Shown here in pieces: positions 22,869 through 37,239 of a stretch of DNA of 64,000 bases. Numbering within the stretch: position 1 is the stretch's first letter; every line of letters starts with the position of its first letter. The notes beneath the pieces are model-generated. The model was not told the DNA's origin and made no database searches. It saw only the letters and a list, made by a program, of their open reading frames with translations. Source of the DNA: Tolypeutes matacus (taxonomy: Eukaryota; Chordata; Mammalia; Cingulata; Chlamyphoridae); assembly GCA_026826555.1 (NCBI GenBank), contig JAKSZT010000142.1:2667298-2731297 (forward strand), read 5' to 3'. The position numbers and the translations under genes are program-made.

Positions 22869-25539
22869 CTGACTTTGTTCCACCTAGAACAAAGGGATCA
22901 AACAATGAAGCATTAGTAAGATTAAAGAGGGATGAGATGAGATATTTCTCACCAGTTGGGAGAATTTACCCATTTCAAAAGGGATACTTTTTTCCTCTAA
23001 GTTACATACCGATTTATGAGTGGGAAAAATAATTTTATCCTTAATTGATATGAATATGTATATACATACATAATTTTTCCTATAAGATCTAATATTAAGA
23101 CAGTGATGAAGTGGCCAATATTTTTTTAGAGCATGAAGTCACCTAGTTCTGGCCCTTTAACTTTGACTTGATTCATCTCTCTCTTTCACTAATCATGATT
23201 TTCTCTCTCTTCTTTTCAACATTAAACCTCAAAAAAATTTTATATTTCCCTGAGACAGTATTTTTTAAAAATGAAAATATTTAGGAAAAAATAAATCTTA
23301 AAGAAAGAACTTCAGGCAAAATTTGGGTTTATGGCTAACTCATTGTCCCCTACCTAAGTTTCTTGATTCCCTGTCTAGTTTTTTATTATCTATTATATAT
23401 TTCAAACCTTAAGTCATATATGTGGGTAAATAGGTAAAAGGTATGCTTTTCTTGATCCAAAAAGAATCATAAAGTATTTATGTATATACTTGAATGGCTC
23501 TTTTGACTATCCTATCAAATTAGGTGGAAAAAACCTACTTCTATGGAGTAAAAATGAGCTACTCTTGCATTTGTGTGACTGCCTGTTTCATCCATCTCCA
23601 TGTAAGCAATGGCTGGAAGGCGCTACTGCATGAGATGAAATGTGGGATTGTCTGCTGAGAACCGTGGGAGTTTCTGAGAACTCTTATTTACTCAACAACC
23701 ACTTCCAGTGCTGCCACACACACAACTATATTTTGAGAAACTAAGACATTCTTAATAATATAAAGTTTAGATATTGGAGAGTTTTCTTTATCCTTTTATC
23801 ATTTATGCCTATTTTAAATCCAAGACCTGTGTACTCTCAGTTAACCAAATCAACAAGAATAAAAATGTTTTAAAAAAAAATTATATATTCCTTAATGCAA
23901 TTATGTAAATATTGATATTGCATTTATTATATAGTTTTTATAATTGAAAATATTTTAGAAATTATATTAAAAATATGCCAAAATTTAAATACTACTTTAT
24001 TAAAATGACATTTTAAAAGAGCTTAAAACATAAAAAATGATTACATAATAAAGATAAATGTAAGATATAAACTATTTTTAAGATATGATAAAATTTATGC
24101 ACAGAAATATGTGAGACTGAAGATAAAGATAACAAAATATTAGATGCTGATTTTGTGAATTAGGACTTTCTTTTAACTTGCTTATTGTTTCCAATTTTCA
24201 ACAAAAAACTCAAATATATTTATGATAAATATATAAATTTCTGTGAATGCGTGTGATTAAGACTATTCACAGGTTTTATAAATAACCATTTATTTTCATA
24301 GGAACTTTTTGAATATTAGGAATTTGTTCTTTTTCTGCAACTAACTTATAATTTATTAAGTATCTAAATCTCTCAGGTAAAATGCCACAATTATAAGTTT
24401 AACTTGTTTTGAGATTAATGTCTGTTCTGTAGGTATAACATCAAATAACCTCAGATCTTTTGAAAATGCAGGTTGTTCAAGGTGATGTTTTATAAGAAAT
24501 ATTGCATTATTTATTTACTTTTTCATTCTTATAATTTTTTCTGATTACCAAAATAATTCATGAATATTGCTTAAATTTGGAGATGCAAAAATAATGAAGA
24601 AAATAATCACTTCCCCAAAACCAAGCGGTAGATACTATTTACTTTAGTTATATACTCTTAAAGACCTTTTAAAATGCATTATTTGATTTACATACTTGGT
24701 ATAATATTGTACATACAATTTGTTGTACAAATGATAAAGTCCACGATTAACATTAAATACTGATCCTGAGGTAGAAATGAACATTATATCAAGTGGATGG
24801 GTACAGATGAAAGAAGAATGAAGAAAGGCATTCAGTGAAACAGTCTGTAAGTCAAATTATCTTCTGCAGAATCTGCAGAATCTTCTTAGAATCTACAGTC
24901 ACAGATGCTTGTCACACTAACACTATAGAACTAACCTAGACAGTCAGGAAGATAAATAAAAGAGATGGAAGCCCCTGGTTACACTCACCATCATTAGGAA
25001 ATGTTGATGTTCAGGGATTTAGGGATTCAGGTAGTCACACCCAAATCACTTAGGAAATCATTTTAAAAAAAAATTATTCACAAAGTTTTGTGAACAAAAA
25101 AAATGCTAATGTGTTGGGGTGATAGTTGCATGAAACTGTAAAATTTGAAAGATGGAGGAAAAAAAGATGTGATAATTGCAAAACTGTATGTTGAGATTTA
25201 ACGAGGAGAGGTAAGAGCCTCCCCTGATCCACAGGGCTCAGGGTGATGAGAAAGATAATGGGCCACGGAGGGAAGTTTGGCTGCATGTGCCTTGTTTGTG
25301 CTGCTTTCTTCTTCTGAAGTGACTTTTGTAGTGAGGGGTTTTGACTTCAAATTTTGTTTCATTTTATTTTTTCTAGCACTTTAGGAATATGTAAGGTAAA
25401 AATACAATATATCCCTTTTACACTGTCACATTCTTACCAATAACACTGGGTGGAAGTGGGCTCGGGGAAAGACAGGGAGGGAGAGAGGGGTAAAGAGAAT
25501 GAGATTTAGAAAGCTTCTTTTCCCCCTGAAAATCAGATC
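22869..25539. other. AT-rich intergenic DNA, no gene seen
   Basis: About 2.7 kb of strongly AT-rich sequence (especially 23870-24400) without a recognisable gene. Parts may be very old L1, but I cannot support that. Confidence 0.4.
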
Positions 25540-26828
25540 ATTGTAATACATGTACTTCTACTGTCTACATAATTTTCTACAAGCTTCTTTTATCTCTTAA
25601 CAATATGTCATGGATATTTGTTCATGTACTGTAATCAGATCTAATTGTTTGAATAGATACATAATATTTCAAAGGAATGAATATCATGCAATGAAATAAA
25701 TATACTACTGATGCTGGCATTTAGATTGTCTATCTTTTATTTCTATTACCATAGTGTTGGAATGCAAATAGTGCTACAATGAACAATTTTGCTCATTTTT
25801 CCGTAGACACTTATTCAGTACTTGTAAAGGATAGAATCCTGAAAGTTCAAATTCTAAGACAAATGTTCCACAAATTACTGTACTGATTTATAGTCCTTTG
25901 AACCTTTTATCTGGCTGTGTTTCCACACTCTTTCTAACACTGGATAATGTTTGTCTTTACTTTTATTTTATTTTAAATCTGCAAACATAGAGGATGAAAA
26001 TGAGATCTTTTCTTAATTTGCATTTGATTCCGTGAGAATGACCATCATCAGTGAGAATGAGCAGCTTTTCAGGTCTACATGAGTCATAAAATTTCCTTCA
26101 GAAAATTGTGTGTTCATATAATTTGTCACTTTACTTACTGGGTGTTTATAGAGTATTTTCTTTATTAATATATAGAAGCACTTTTGCTTAGAGAATATTG
26201 CATGCTGAAAATGTTGAAATATTTATTCCCAGCCTCTGTCATTGTGTGTCCATGCATGCACATCATTTGCATGTGCATATGTTATTCAGTAAAGCACACA
26301 TATCTAAAATTTATAGTTCTTTGAGATTTTACTTAAGTAGACCTCCAACCAGTCTGAGATAAAGGAATTAACAGTAGCTCAAAAGGGTTCCTTGTGGCCA
26401 CTTCTCAGTCAGTGTCCCTTACACTTAAACTCTTCTTAGGCTTTTATCACTTTTAGTTACATTTGCCTCTGTTTGAACTTAATAAAAATGGGATTACTTA
26501 ATATAAGCTATTTCTCCATGTATGTTGACTATTTTCACTTGACATAGCTGTGAAATTTATTCTTTTTATTGTGTGTATCAGCTTTTGTACATTTTTTAAA
26601 ATAATTAAAAAAAATTTTTTTAAAAAGGTACTTAGATTTGCAGCCATTATATGAATACTACATGATTTACTTACACATTCTACTGTTGTTGGAATTTGGT
26701 TTGTGTCTTGTTTCTGCTTAATACAAATAAAACTTATGAATGTTACTGCACACAATTTTTTGATGGATATAACTACTCATTTCTGTTAGATTTTTTTTTT
26801 TAATTTGGCATCTCAGTCCTAGGGAAGG

Positions 26829-27475
26829 TGTATTAATCAGCCAAAGATGTGCTCATGCAAAGTAAAATCTGTTGGCTTTTATAAAGAATATTTGTTTGGG
26901 GTAGAAGCTTACAGTCACAAGGCCCTAAAGAGTCTAACTCAAGGTACCATAAGAGGTACTTTTTCACCCAATGTTTGTTGCCACGTGTTGGTGAAAGATG
27001 GCAGGTGATGTCTGTGAGGGTTCAGCCTTCCTCTTCCTCTTAGGCTCTGTGGGCCCAGCTTCTTCTGATATCACCTATAGTCTGGATGGTTATCGTCCAG
27101 CCTCATTTCTTTCCAGGTTCACTGTTCTGGTCTCTTGATAAGGTCAGCTGTAAACTATCAGGTGAATGTCTCCTTTGTCTCTGGGGCTCCAGCCTTCAAA
27201 CTAAGTTCTCTCTGCCATGTCTTTTTCTGTGCTCTGCTGTGTATCTACTTCCTTGTAAGTGTTTGTTCTATTAGCCCACCAAGGGGGCAGGGACTCAACC
27301 TCGCACTCCCTAATGACGTGATCCGATCAAAGCCCTAATTTGGATTTAATAAAGTAAAAATGAAACCTCTGAATTTAATACAGTCGAAGGGGTATCACAC
27401 CTAGAGGAACAGACCAGTTTACAAACATAATCAATATCTCTTTTTGGAATTCATAAATAATATCAAACTGCCACA
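26829..27475 (-). mobile_element. Solo LTR, ERVL-MaLR type, diverged
   Basis: The plus strand starts TGTATTAATCAGCCAAAG and ends ATCAAACTGCCACA, the same termini as the copy at 15621. The flanks GAAGG and GTAGA are only partly alike, so the duplication has decayed. It interrupts an L1 whose text resumes at 27476. Confidence 0.8.
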
Positions 27476-27831
27476 GTAGATATATGTTTAATTTTGTAAG
27501 AAAATACCAAACATTCTTTAGATGTTATTTTACCAGTTGACTGGTCAGCAATGTAAGAGAGTTCAGTTGCTCCACATCTTTTTCAACACTTGGTATTATC
27601 GGTATTATCCTTTTATTTTCACCTTTATTTTAGTCATTCTGCTGGACATGCAGTGGTATCTAGTTGATTTAACTATATATTTTTGATGAGTATTGATGCA
27701 GAGGACTTCTTTATATGTTTATTGGCTATTTGGAAATATTTTCATGAAGTGCCCATTCAAGTAAATGGCTTAATTGATAACTGGGGTCATGAACACTTAC
27801 ATATTATCTTTTCACTTTCTTGATGTTCGCA

Positions 27832-27914
27832 TTTTTTTTTTTTTAAGGAACTGGAAATTGAACCTGGGAACTCTTACCTAAGAGACAGACACTCAACCAT
27901 AGCTACATCTGCTG
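27832..27914 (-). repeat. tRNA-derived SINE fragment
   Basis: A T-run at 27833-27846 (the tail on the minus strand) is followed by a short tRNA-like body with the B-box relative AGGTTCAATTTCC on the minus strand. It is shorter and more diverged than the other SINE copies. Confidence 0.6.
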
Positions 27915-28349
27915 TGATGTATTTTTAAAAGAAGAAGTTCTTAATTTTAATAATGACTATTTTCTCAATTTTTAAAATTGTAGTTAAAATGATTGCTGTC
28001 TTGTTATAATCCATCCTGAGTTTATTTTAGTACAGCTCATTTTCTTTCACATTGAATAGAAGTAAAAACATCTATTTTTAAAACATGAGATTGTAATTGA
28101 AGGTATGTGATAAATTACACAACTGTATTCATACGGACCTTTATTTCAACCTTTGTGTATTTTTTTATTCTTTTACTACAACTCCACTGATTTAATTACT
28201 CTAAGTTTTATATTAAATTTTGTTATCCTGCAACATACATTTTCCAGCTTTGTTCTTTAATATGGTTTGTCTAATCTAGGCCTTTTTAATTTCTACATAT
28301 ATTTTAGAATCACCTGCTCACTTTCTCAAACATACTGTAAAGATACTAT

Positions 28350-29930
28350 TTTCATTTTCTAACTGCTAAAACAAACACCATAAAATGGGTTGACTTAAAA
28401 TCAGGAATTTATTGGCTCATGGTTTCAGAGTCTAGAAGCTTATTTCCTCAAAAGATTGGTATCTTCTGGCTGGCTGGGAATAGCTGTGGTTCCTTGTCTT
28501 TTCTGTAATGTGGCAGTGCACATTGCAGCAGTATCTCTTTTTTATTCTGGGTTCCGTTGATCTCCAAAATCTGGCTGCTCCCCATGCCTTCTATTTCTGT
28601 GTCTAATTTCCATTGCCCATAAGGAGTTCAACCATAGTGAACTAAAGCCCACCTTCATTCAATCTGGGCATGCCTTAACTAATAACATCATCTACTGTCA
28701 TTTTTAGAAATAAGTTCACACCTATGTGACCGAGGGAGGGTTGGGACCTGAATATGCCTTTTCTGGAGGACATGATTCAATCCCAATAGTCTGTCTTCTG
28801 TATCCCAAAAAGACATGTTCTTCCCACATGCAAAACACAGTCATTCCATCACAACATCCCACAAGCTTTAAGGTATTTTAAAACAGTGCTAAGTACAAAG
28901 TCTCATCATAATAATTTAGAGCATGATCTGCCTTGGGGCAAAATGCCTCCATCTGTGGACCTGTTAAACCTAGAACAAAGTTATCTGTTTCTAGAGTTCA
29001 TTGTTGGTACAGGAACAGTATAAACATCCCCAGTGCAGAGGGAGAAATTGGAAGGAACACAAGGGTAATGGTTCCCAAAGGAGTAGAAATCCAGCAGGGC
29101 AAACTCATTAAAGTGGCTTTTTTTTTTTGTACTCTGGGTCTGAGGGAGTGGTAATCCTACTTTTTATAAGTGCTTTCTGATCAGACATGTGTTCCCTGAA
29201 CACTGGGTTATACAGGCCCTGCCCTCCCTGAGCATTGAGCTGGCAGCCAGTCCCTCCGAAACCGCCAGGGCATATGTTGCAGCATCCCTGAGCTTTGGGG
29301 TGGTAACATGCTCCGTGGACAGCAGGAAAGTCCACTGGGTCAGAAGTCTAGTCCTTTCCAAGTACTAGGGCAGACCTGCCTTTTCCAAACATGTGGGTGG
29401 GTCAGCTGTCTTGGCCCTATTTCACTTTGGTCCAGACTTTGGCACTTGAAGTCATTCTTCCTTCAATCCATCTATTTGCTGTCCGTTTCAGACATTGCTT
29501 CTGATTGTGCAAATTTTGCAAAAACTTTAGTACCTTATGTACAGTTCCAAGTAGTCCAAACTATTAGACAATAGAACTTGCCACAGATCCATCATTAAAA
29601 ATTGCATTTCCAATCCTGACAGCCTCAGAAATGGATGCCTGCATCTATGTTCAGCCACACCCTTTTTGGCAAAGTGTTGTTCATTTAAACCTTCACATGG
29701 AGCCCTGTCATCTGGGACTCCCTCCCTGGAGATCCAGGGAGGCCCCTGTTAGAGCCGCTTCTGGAAATGATTAAAGCCCACCATCAGTCAGTTTGGGTAC
29801 ACCTTAACTAATAACATCTTCAAAGGTCCTGATAACAAATCACTTCACACCCACAGGACCAAAGGTTGGAACCTGAATATGGCTTTTGTAGGGGATTTGA
29901 CTCAATCCTCAACAGATATTTCTTAGGCTT
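28350..29930 (-). mobile_element. MaLR element: LTR, partial interior, second LTR piece
   Basis: 28350-28790 is a MaLR-like LTR (TTTATTGGCTCATGG, ACCTGAATATGCC). 28791-29760 reads like reverse MaLR internal sequence (GGGAGAAATTGG ... AATCCAGCAGGGCA), locally GC-rich, without a usable frame. 29765-29930 repeats the distal LTR segment (ACTAATAACATC, GGAACCTGAATATGGC, GACTCAATCCTCAACAG). It is therefore a remnant with parts of both LTRs rather than a solo LTR. The surrounding L1 continues on both sides. Confidence 0.65.
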
Positions 29931-31849
29931 TTATTATATCTGTAGATCAATTTAGAGACAATTGCCATATAATAACTGTGAGTCTTGTATTACATGAGCA
30001 TGATAAATCTCTTAAGTATGATAGATACCTGGAAACAACAAGTTCTCCAAAGGGTTCTCACTTATTTATTAGAGAATTGCACTTTGAAACCAAAATCTAA
30101 GAATTCGTGTGCTCATTGCTATTATGGAGTCAGAGATTTTAGCCATTCTCTGTAGCTAGAGCTAGGAAATACATGTATGCCTATCAAACCATGCAGGTGC
30201 ACACATTTTATATTTTCTCCATCTATCTATCTATATGTTCTTAAAATGAGTCAATAATATCAGGACTTCCAATACAATGTTGAATAAGAGTGCTGACAGA
30301 GAAAATTCTTGCCTCGTTCTCATGTTAAGGAAAAAAGCATTTTTTACCTTAAAATATGATGTTAATTGAATGTTTATAGCAGAGGCTGTTTATCAGGTGT
30401 AGGAAGGGCCATTCTATTCCTGGTTTGAGGAGAATTTTGTCAATGATAAATGTTCAATTTTTTCAAATCCCTTTTCTGCATCTATTGTGATTATCATATG
30501 ATTTTCTTCTTTTCATCACTGTGGTGATGATTGATTGATTTTCAAATATTAAAGCATTCTTGCACTCTTAGAATGATCTCTAATTAGTATTAATATATTA
30601 CCCTTTTAGTATATTGATGGATAGATTTGCTAATGTTTTGTTGAGTATTTTTACACCTATGTTCATGAGACATATTGTTTTTATAGTTATTTGTCTCATA
30701 ATATCTTTGTTTTTGGTATAAAGGTATTGCTGGCCTCATAACATGAGTTTAAAGGTTTCTTCTGTTTTCTGAAAGCAGTTGTGAGAATTGACACTATTTC
30801 TTACTTAAATGTTTTATACAATTCATCATTGACATCATCAGAGCATAATTTCTTTTGGAAGGTAAACTATCAATTCGATTCTTTAATAGATATAGAATCA
30901 TCCATCTCCTTTGTTTCTTCTTCAGTGAATTTTAAGAATTTGTGTTTTGAAAAGAATTGTTCCATTCATTAATGTTATCAAATTTATGGACATAGAGTGC
31001 CTAATATTTTCTCACCACCTTTCCAAAGGTTTATACTGATATACTTTTTGATGCTGTTGTTACTGATACTGGAAATTTTGTTTTCTGTGTTTTTTCCCTT
31101 AGCCTGTTTAACAAGAAGCTTATCAATTTTATTGATCATTTGAAAGCACCAGCTTCTTATTTCATTGGTTTTCTCTATTTGTCTCATTTGTCTGTTCTGA
31201 TATTTATTTATTTATTATTCCTTTCCTTCTGTTTGCTTTGGACCTTGTCCTTTTTTCCTTGATTATTTAGCTGGATATTTTAATTATTAATTTGGAATCT
31301 TTCTTCTTTCTTCTATAAGCATTTGATGCTATAAATTTCCCTCTTATATCTGCTCTTTGATGCAAACCACAAATTTTTATGTGCTTCCTTTTTATTTTTA
31401 TTCTATTTATTATATTTTTAAATTTCCTTGGGGACTTGTTTTGACCAATGGATTATTTACAAGAATATTGTTATTTTGTAAATACTTGGGGTTTTCAACT
31501 TACCTGCATGTTATTAATTTTTATTAAAATTCTATTATGGTCTGCACATAAACTTTAGATGATTTTTATACTTTTTAATTTGGTGAGATTTGTTTCATGG
31601 CCAGAACACGGAATACCTTTGCAAATTTTTCATGTTTTGGATTGGAATGCTCTATAAATATCAATTAGGTCGAGTTTTTTATATTGTTTTATATATCCTT
31701 ATATATCCTCATTGATTTTCTGTCATTTATTGAGATATGAGTGTTAATGCCTCTAAACATATTTGTGGATTGATCCATTTCTCCTTAAAATTCCTTCAGT
31801 TTTCAGCTCCCATATTTTGATGATTTGTTGTTGGGTGAATGCCTACCTC

Positions 31850-32390
31850 AGAGATATTGTGGATTCAGTTCCAGACCACTGCAATTAAGTGAACATTGTG
31901 ATAAAGCTAGTTATACAATTTTATTTTTAGTGTCTCAGTGCATATAAAAGTTAGGTTTATACAATACTGTACTATATTAAGTTTGCATTAGCAGTATGTC
32001 TAATAAAACAATGCACGTATCTTAGTTAAAAGGTGACACAGAAATACAAAGTGAGTACATGCTGTTAGAAAAATAGATCTGTAGACTTGCTGAATAACAG
32101 ACTTACTATTCATGAAAAACACAATGTCTGAGAGGCGCAATTAAACAAATAAACATGATATGCATGTACATATTTAGGATTGTTTTGTATTCATATTGGC
32201 CTTTTCTTTATTATGTAATACAATATCAATTGAAGTTAGTTAATTATGTTTTTGATGATCTTTAATTTCTTACTAGTGTTTTATTTGTTTACTTATTTAC
32301 TCAGGTGTGTTAAATCTGCAGGGATTGTAAATGTGTTTACTTTGTCTACTTTTATTTCATTTATTATGAAATTATGTTATTCACTTCATA
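31850..32390. mobile_element. DNA-transposon remnant (Tigger/MER-like)
   Basis: TACCTCAGAGATATTG, GTTCCAGACCACTGCAATTA and CAGTGCATATAAAAGTTA match in order a well-known mammalian non-autonomous DNA transposon of the Tigger/MER kind. The exact family name is not certain from memory. It is inserted in L1 sequence. No transposase frame is present. Confidence 0.55.
31920..31952 (+). repeat. 33-bp exact direct repeat, copy 1
   Basis: It lies inside the DNA-transposon remnant and is identical to 32424-32456. It begins TTTATTTTTAGTGTCTCAG and ends CATATAAAAGTT. Confidence 0.9.
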
Positions 32391-32423
32391 CACATTTAGG
32401 ATTCTTATTTCTTAATAATTAAG

Positions 32424-32456
32424 TTTATTTTTAGTGTCTCAGTGCATATAAAAGTT
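32424..32456 (+). repeat. 33-bp exact direct repeat, copy 2
   Basis: Identical to 31920-31952 but placed outside the transposon remnant, inside L1 text. Sequence on both sides differs from that around copy 1. Confidence 0.9.
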
Positions 32457-33394
32457 GTATCATTAGGAGATACCTAAATTTTCTTTTGTACAGTGCTTGC
32501 ATTTGTTTTCTTTCTCCATCCTTTCTTCTCAATTTTTTTGTATCCTTATGTTTAAAGTATGTCTCTACTAAATAATATACAGTGAAGACTTTTCTTTTAA
32601 TCTTGTCTAATAATGTTGTCTTTTATTGATTACTATAAGATTTATATTTCATGTAGTTACCTAACAAAATTGGGTGTAAATTTATTATCTGTACATTTGA
32701 TTTTTATTTTTCCATCCATTCTTTTTTCTTTATTTGTCCTTTCTGCTTGCTAGTACATTAATTAATTAATTTATTATTATTAATTTTTCCTCTGTTATTG
32801 TTTGTAAACTTTATTTTTCATGCATTATACATATTGAAATCATTTAAAAATTACTTAAAATTATGTTTTATGCTTCCTAAGCAATGGATCAAAAGGGAAC
32901 ATTTTATCTTCATTTACCCACTCATCTTAATTTTAGAACGATAAATTGTTTACATTTCAATTTACCATATTTATATAATTCATTTTTTATTGTAGTTTGA
33001 CCAGTCAATATACTTGTTTTATATCCAATATTTACAATTTATGGTTCATTTCAATTCTGCAATTTCATGTTTCGATCTGGGATCATTTCATTCAGCCCAA
33101 ACAACTATCTATTTATTATTTGTAGTGCAAGAAATTTTCTGTCAACAAATTCTCTCAGCATTTATTTCTGAAAATGTTTTTATTTGGCCTTCATTTATGC
33201 AGGAAAATCTAAATGTGTAGAATTCTAGATTGGCAGTTTTTATTTTTCTTTTACCAATTTGTAGATACCATTCTACTTACTGCTGGCCTCAATTGCTTCT
33301 GCTGAAGAGTTGTCATATGTCTTAATTGTTTGTCCTTTGAAAATAATGTAACTTTTTTTCTCTCTGGTGGCTTTGATAATTTTTTCTTTTTTAA

Positions 33395-35650
33395 CTTTTT
33401 TAAAATTGAAGTTTAGCATTTATATATGAACATACATAAACAATAAGTGTATAGTAAAAGTTGTGAACTTATAAAAGAAACATGCATATCACCATACAAG
33501 ACTCCTATACATTACCCCTCCACCAACACCTTGCATTGTTGTGAAACAATTGTGACAAACTATGATAGAACTTTGTCAATATACTACTACTAACTATAGC
33601 CAATATACATATTGTGTACTTTTCTTCCAACCCACCCAATTATTAATGTCATTTATTAATTAGTATTATATACTTGTTATACTTTGTGGCAGCTTGAAAT
33701 TATTTTATGAATCCCAAAAAGAGAAGGGTTATGTTTGTAAACTAATCTATTCTTCTGAGTGTGATACCCTTTGATTGTATTAAATTTGGTTGAGGGGCCT
33801 CTAATTAGATTACTTAATAAGATTGCTTTAGGGCTTTTGATTCAACTAAGTCAGTGAAGCATGAATCAGGTTGATTCCCCATTCCCTTACTGGGTGTGAT
33901 ATAAATGGACTCACATGGACAGATGGAGGTAAAAATGGAGCCAGCATATTTGATTCTGCAATGTGAGAGAGAGGATTGCTTAAGCACAAAGCCCCCAAGA
34001 GGCTGGACCCATGGAGCAGCTCAAGAGGAGACCAAACCTACTATTTGCCTGATAGCTTACAGCTGAACTTGTGAAGAGAGTGAAATAGCTGAGACTGATA
34101 TAGGAAGTCTGAAGAGGCAAGCTCTGTGCCAGCTTGCAGCTGAAATTGCAAAGAAGGCAGAGCAGCTGAGCATGAGAGAGTAAGTCTGGAGAACAAGGAG
34201 AGACCAGGCAGAGCTCACCCATCATTTTGCTTTCAACATATGGCATCTGACTTTGGTGAGAAAGCACCTCTGATGGTTTCTCAGGTTGCAATTTTGATGA
34301 CCTTGAAAGTGTAAGGTTCTACCCCAAATAAATATCCTTTATAAAATCTAACACATTTCTGATACTTTGCCTTGGCAGTCTTTTGGCAAACTAAAACATA
34401 GTTCATGAAAGAATGTTCTCATATTTGTTCAGTTAATGACCGTTCACTTTCCACTATAGGATTTATTGAATTATACAATCCCATGCTTTGTACAATCCAT
34501 TCAGAGTATAAACTCAATGGCTTTCAATTTCATCACAGAGTTGTGGTGTCATCACCTTAGTCAATTTTAGAACATTTTCATTACTCCAAAAGGAAAAATC
34601 CCATACCTCCTTATATCCCCCTATTATTGTTCCTTAGAACCGATATACTGTCTTCTTTGCCATTGAGTCAAAAATATTATATTACTGTTAATTATCATCC
34701 ATAAGTTACATTAGTTATAATTTTTCCACTTAACACTTTCTAAAAGAAGAATATTCTTATATTTATGCTAATAACCACAATCTTTCTCCATCACCAAATT
34801 CACCATGTTATACAATCCCTGGATTATTCTCTAACTTCCATTCATTAGAAATATTACATCCACAGGCTACCTCTTTCAGCCCAATCACATTTATAAATCA
34901 GTAGTGTTAGTTATATTCATTATAATGTATTACCACCAACTCTATTCATTTCTACACATTTACAATAAACCTTATTAATTTTGTTCATACATTAATACAT
35001 TAAGCATTAGCTCCCATTCTCAACATAAATTCTATTTCCTAGTAATGTATACTCTAGAGTTTACCACCATGATATAACTCATCATATTTAGTTCATATTA
35101 GTGAGCCCATATAATATTTGTGTCTGATTTATTTCACTTAACCAAATGTCTTCAAGATTCATCCATGTTGTCATATGCATTTGGATTTCATTTTCACTTA
35201 TAACAAAATAGTATTCCATTGCATGTGTATACCACATTATGTTTATCCACTCATCGGTTGCTGGTCACTTGGGCTGTTTCCATCTCTTGGCAATTGTGAA
35301 TAATGCTGATATGAACATTGGTGAGCAAATGTCAGTTTGCATCCTTGCTTCCAGTTCTTCAGAATAGATTCCTAGTAACGAGATCGCTGGATCATAAGGC
35401 AGTCCTATATTTATTTAGTTTCCTGATGTACTGACAAACTTTCTTCCATAAAGGCTGCACCATCTACATTCCCACCAACAGTAAAAGAGTGTTCCTATTT
35501 CTCTACATCCTCTCCAGCACTTGCAGTTTTCTGTTTGTTTGTTTTTGTTAAATAATGGCCATTCTCTTTATCTTTGATTTTAACAATTGCCCAGTGTGAT
35601 ATTATTTGTATCTATCCTAACTGGATTTCACTGTATGTTGATGTGTTTTA
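33395..35650 (-). mobile_element. L1, 3' UTR and ORF2 end, interrupted by an LTR
   Basis: 33395-33684 is a 3' end similar to 2041-2335. After the LTR at 33685-34398 the L1 text continues with 3' UTR (34410-35060) and the ORF2 end (AACAAAATAGTATTCCATTG, GGGCTGTTTCCATCTC) to about 35600. No open frame remains. Confidence 0.7.
33685..34398 (+). mobile_element. Solo LTR, ERVL-MaLR type
   Basis: It starts TGTGGCAGCTTGAAAT, has ACCCCAAATAAATATCC with a poly(A) signal AATAAA near the 3' end, and ends GGCAAACTAAAACA. Flanking 5-mers TACTT (33680-33684) and TAGTT (34399-34403) differ at one base. It is longer than the sister copies, with an expanded middle part. Confidence 0.8.
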
Positions 35651-37239
35651 TCAAACTTTGAAATAATTTAACAATAATTTATTTAAATATGGCTTCCACT
35701 TGATTTTTTTCTCTTTATATCTGGGTTTCCTGTTATACATATTATTAAATTTTTTACTGTGCCCCATATTTCTATTAAACTTTGGCAGTATAAGTGGTAA
35801 TTGACCTCATAGGTCCTATAGAGGTGTATTTTGGCTTTGTTAGGATTTGTTTATTTCACTTTTGCCCTTATCCTGAGTTGTGTCTCTTGGTCTTGATCCT
35901 CTGTCTGACTCCTAGGACTCATCTTTCCAGAGATTGAAATGAAAGACACGGTATATCCATTTGTGCAGGACTAATGATGCTGATTTTGAAAGGTCTTCTC
36001 AATATTTTAGATTGCCATCAATTTCTTTTTGCTATTCATCTTGCTGTCTTGCCCTGAGAGTCATAGTTTAGAACTCAAACTAGCACCTGACCCAAGTGTA
36101 CAAAAATGCATGAACTCCTTTAATACAGTTCTCTCCTCTTCAGGATACCACGCCCTACATACAAGTCACCTTGACAGCTCTAAACTATTTAATTTTGTCT
36201 CTTTACTAGATGCCTTCATTCTCTTTTTAGATTCTTTTTCCAGCATTTTGCTTTGGAAAATTCCCTCAAAAAGGAATTGGATTAATATGTAAAACACATC
36301 ATAAACTTCCCTTTTTTCAAGGATCATAGCCTTGCCTTGATGACTGTATAATCCATGAAAACTACTATATGTTTTGATAAGATTTTGTTGTAATTTATAG
36401 TAGCAGTGTAAATCTAATACTGGCTACCATTTCATTAGGTGGATGTTACAAAACTCCATATTTGTCATTTAGCACTGTTAATTGCACTATTTTCCAGTTT
36501 GTTTTAACAACTGTACAAGGAAGATATTATTTTCCACATACTTTGTAGCTAGCCAATTTATTGAAATATCTTATGTCTTACTTGATTCTCTTATTTATAG
36601 TAGACAATGATTTATTGGCCATTAATGAAAATATCTACCTTCCTTTCTAAAATTCATATATTTTAATTGCTATCTTTGTCTCATTTCACAAGTATACCTA
36701 GGAACATTAATGTTGATTGTATGATTTGGCTTTTTCAAAGTTATGTTGTCATCTAAATGAACTGCAAACATCAGTGACTTACACTACACACGTTTTTCCT
36801 TGAATATATCACTTGCTGGCCCTAGGTTGGCTTTATATGTCTACTTCAGTCTGGAAAACAGAACAAAATATAACATTTCTAGTTTCATGGCAGAGGAAAC
36901 AGAGCTATGATGGAAACATAATGGCTTTCTAAAAAGTTTACTTTAAAGCAACATATATTTTTTCTCACACCTCATTTACCAACCCAAATTAAATAGCTTA
37001 ACTTAAAATCTGTGAGGAATGGAAATATCACCCTTTTATAGGAAGGACAGTGAATCACCAAGAACAAAAAACTATTTACCTAGAATCCATGTTTGTTTGA
37101 CCTTAATATTATTGGAATCCTTATTATATTTTACTATAAAAGTATGATCGTGAAAATAATTTCAGATGCACATATACCATACCAAGTTAAGAAATTTCAT
37201 TCTCTCTCTCAATTATTATGATTTTCATCAAAAGTGGGT
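35651..37239. other. AT-rich DNA, no gene seen
   Basis: No gene recognised. The 36029-36292 stretch is open on the plus strand but shows no family similarity. Confidence 0.4.

Larger units (their letters stand above)
25540..33390 (-). mobile_element. Ancient L1 sequence, interrupted
   Basis: Reverse-complement L1 text appears in order from 3' to 5': ORF2 C-terminal end (25600-26200, 27480-27830), middle (27915-28340, 29935-30050), reverse transcriptase (30250-30900), and the upstream ORF2 linker with INKIDKLLVKQAKGKNTENK at 31187-30984, then the endonuclease side to about 33300. All frames are broken. Insertions at 26829-27475, 27832-27914, 28350-29930 and 31850-32390 are listed separately. 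It could be more than one L1. Confidence 0.6.
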
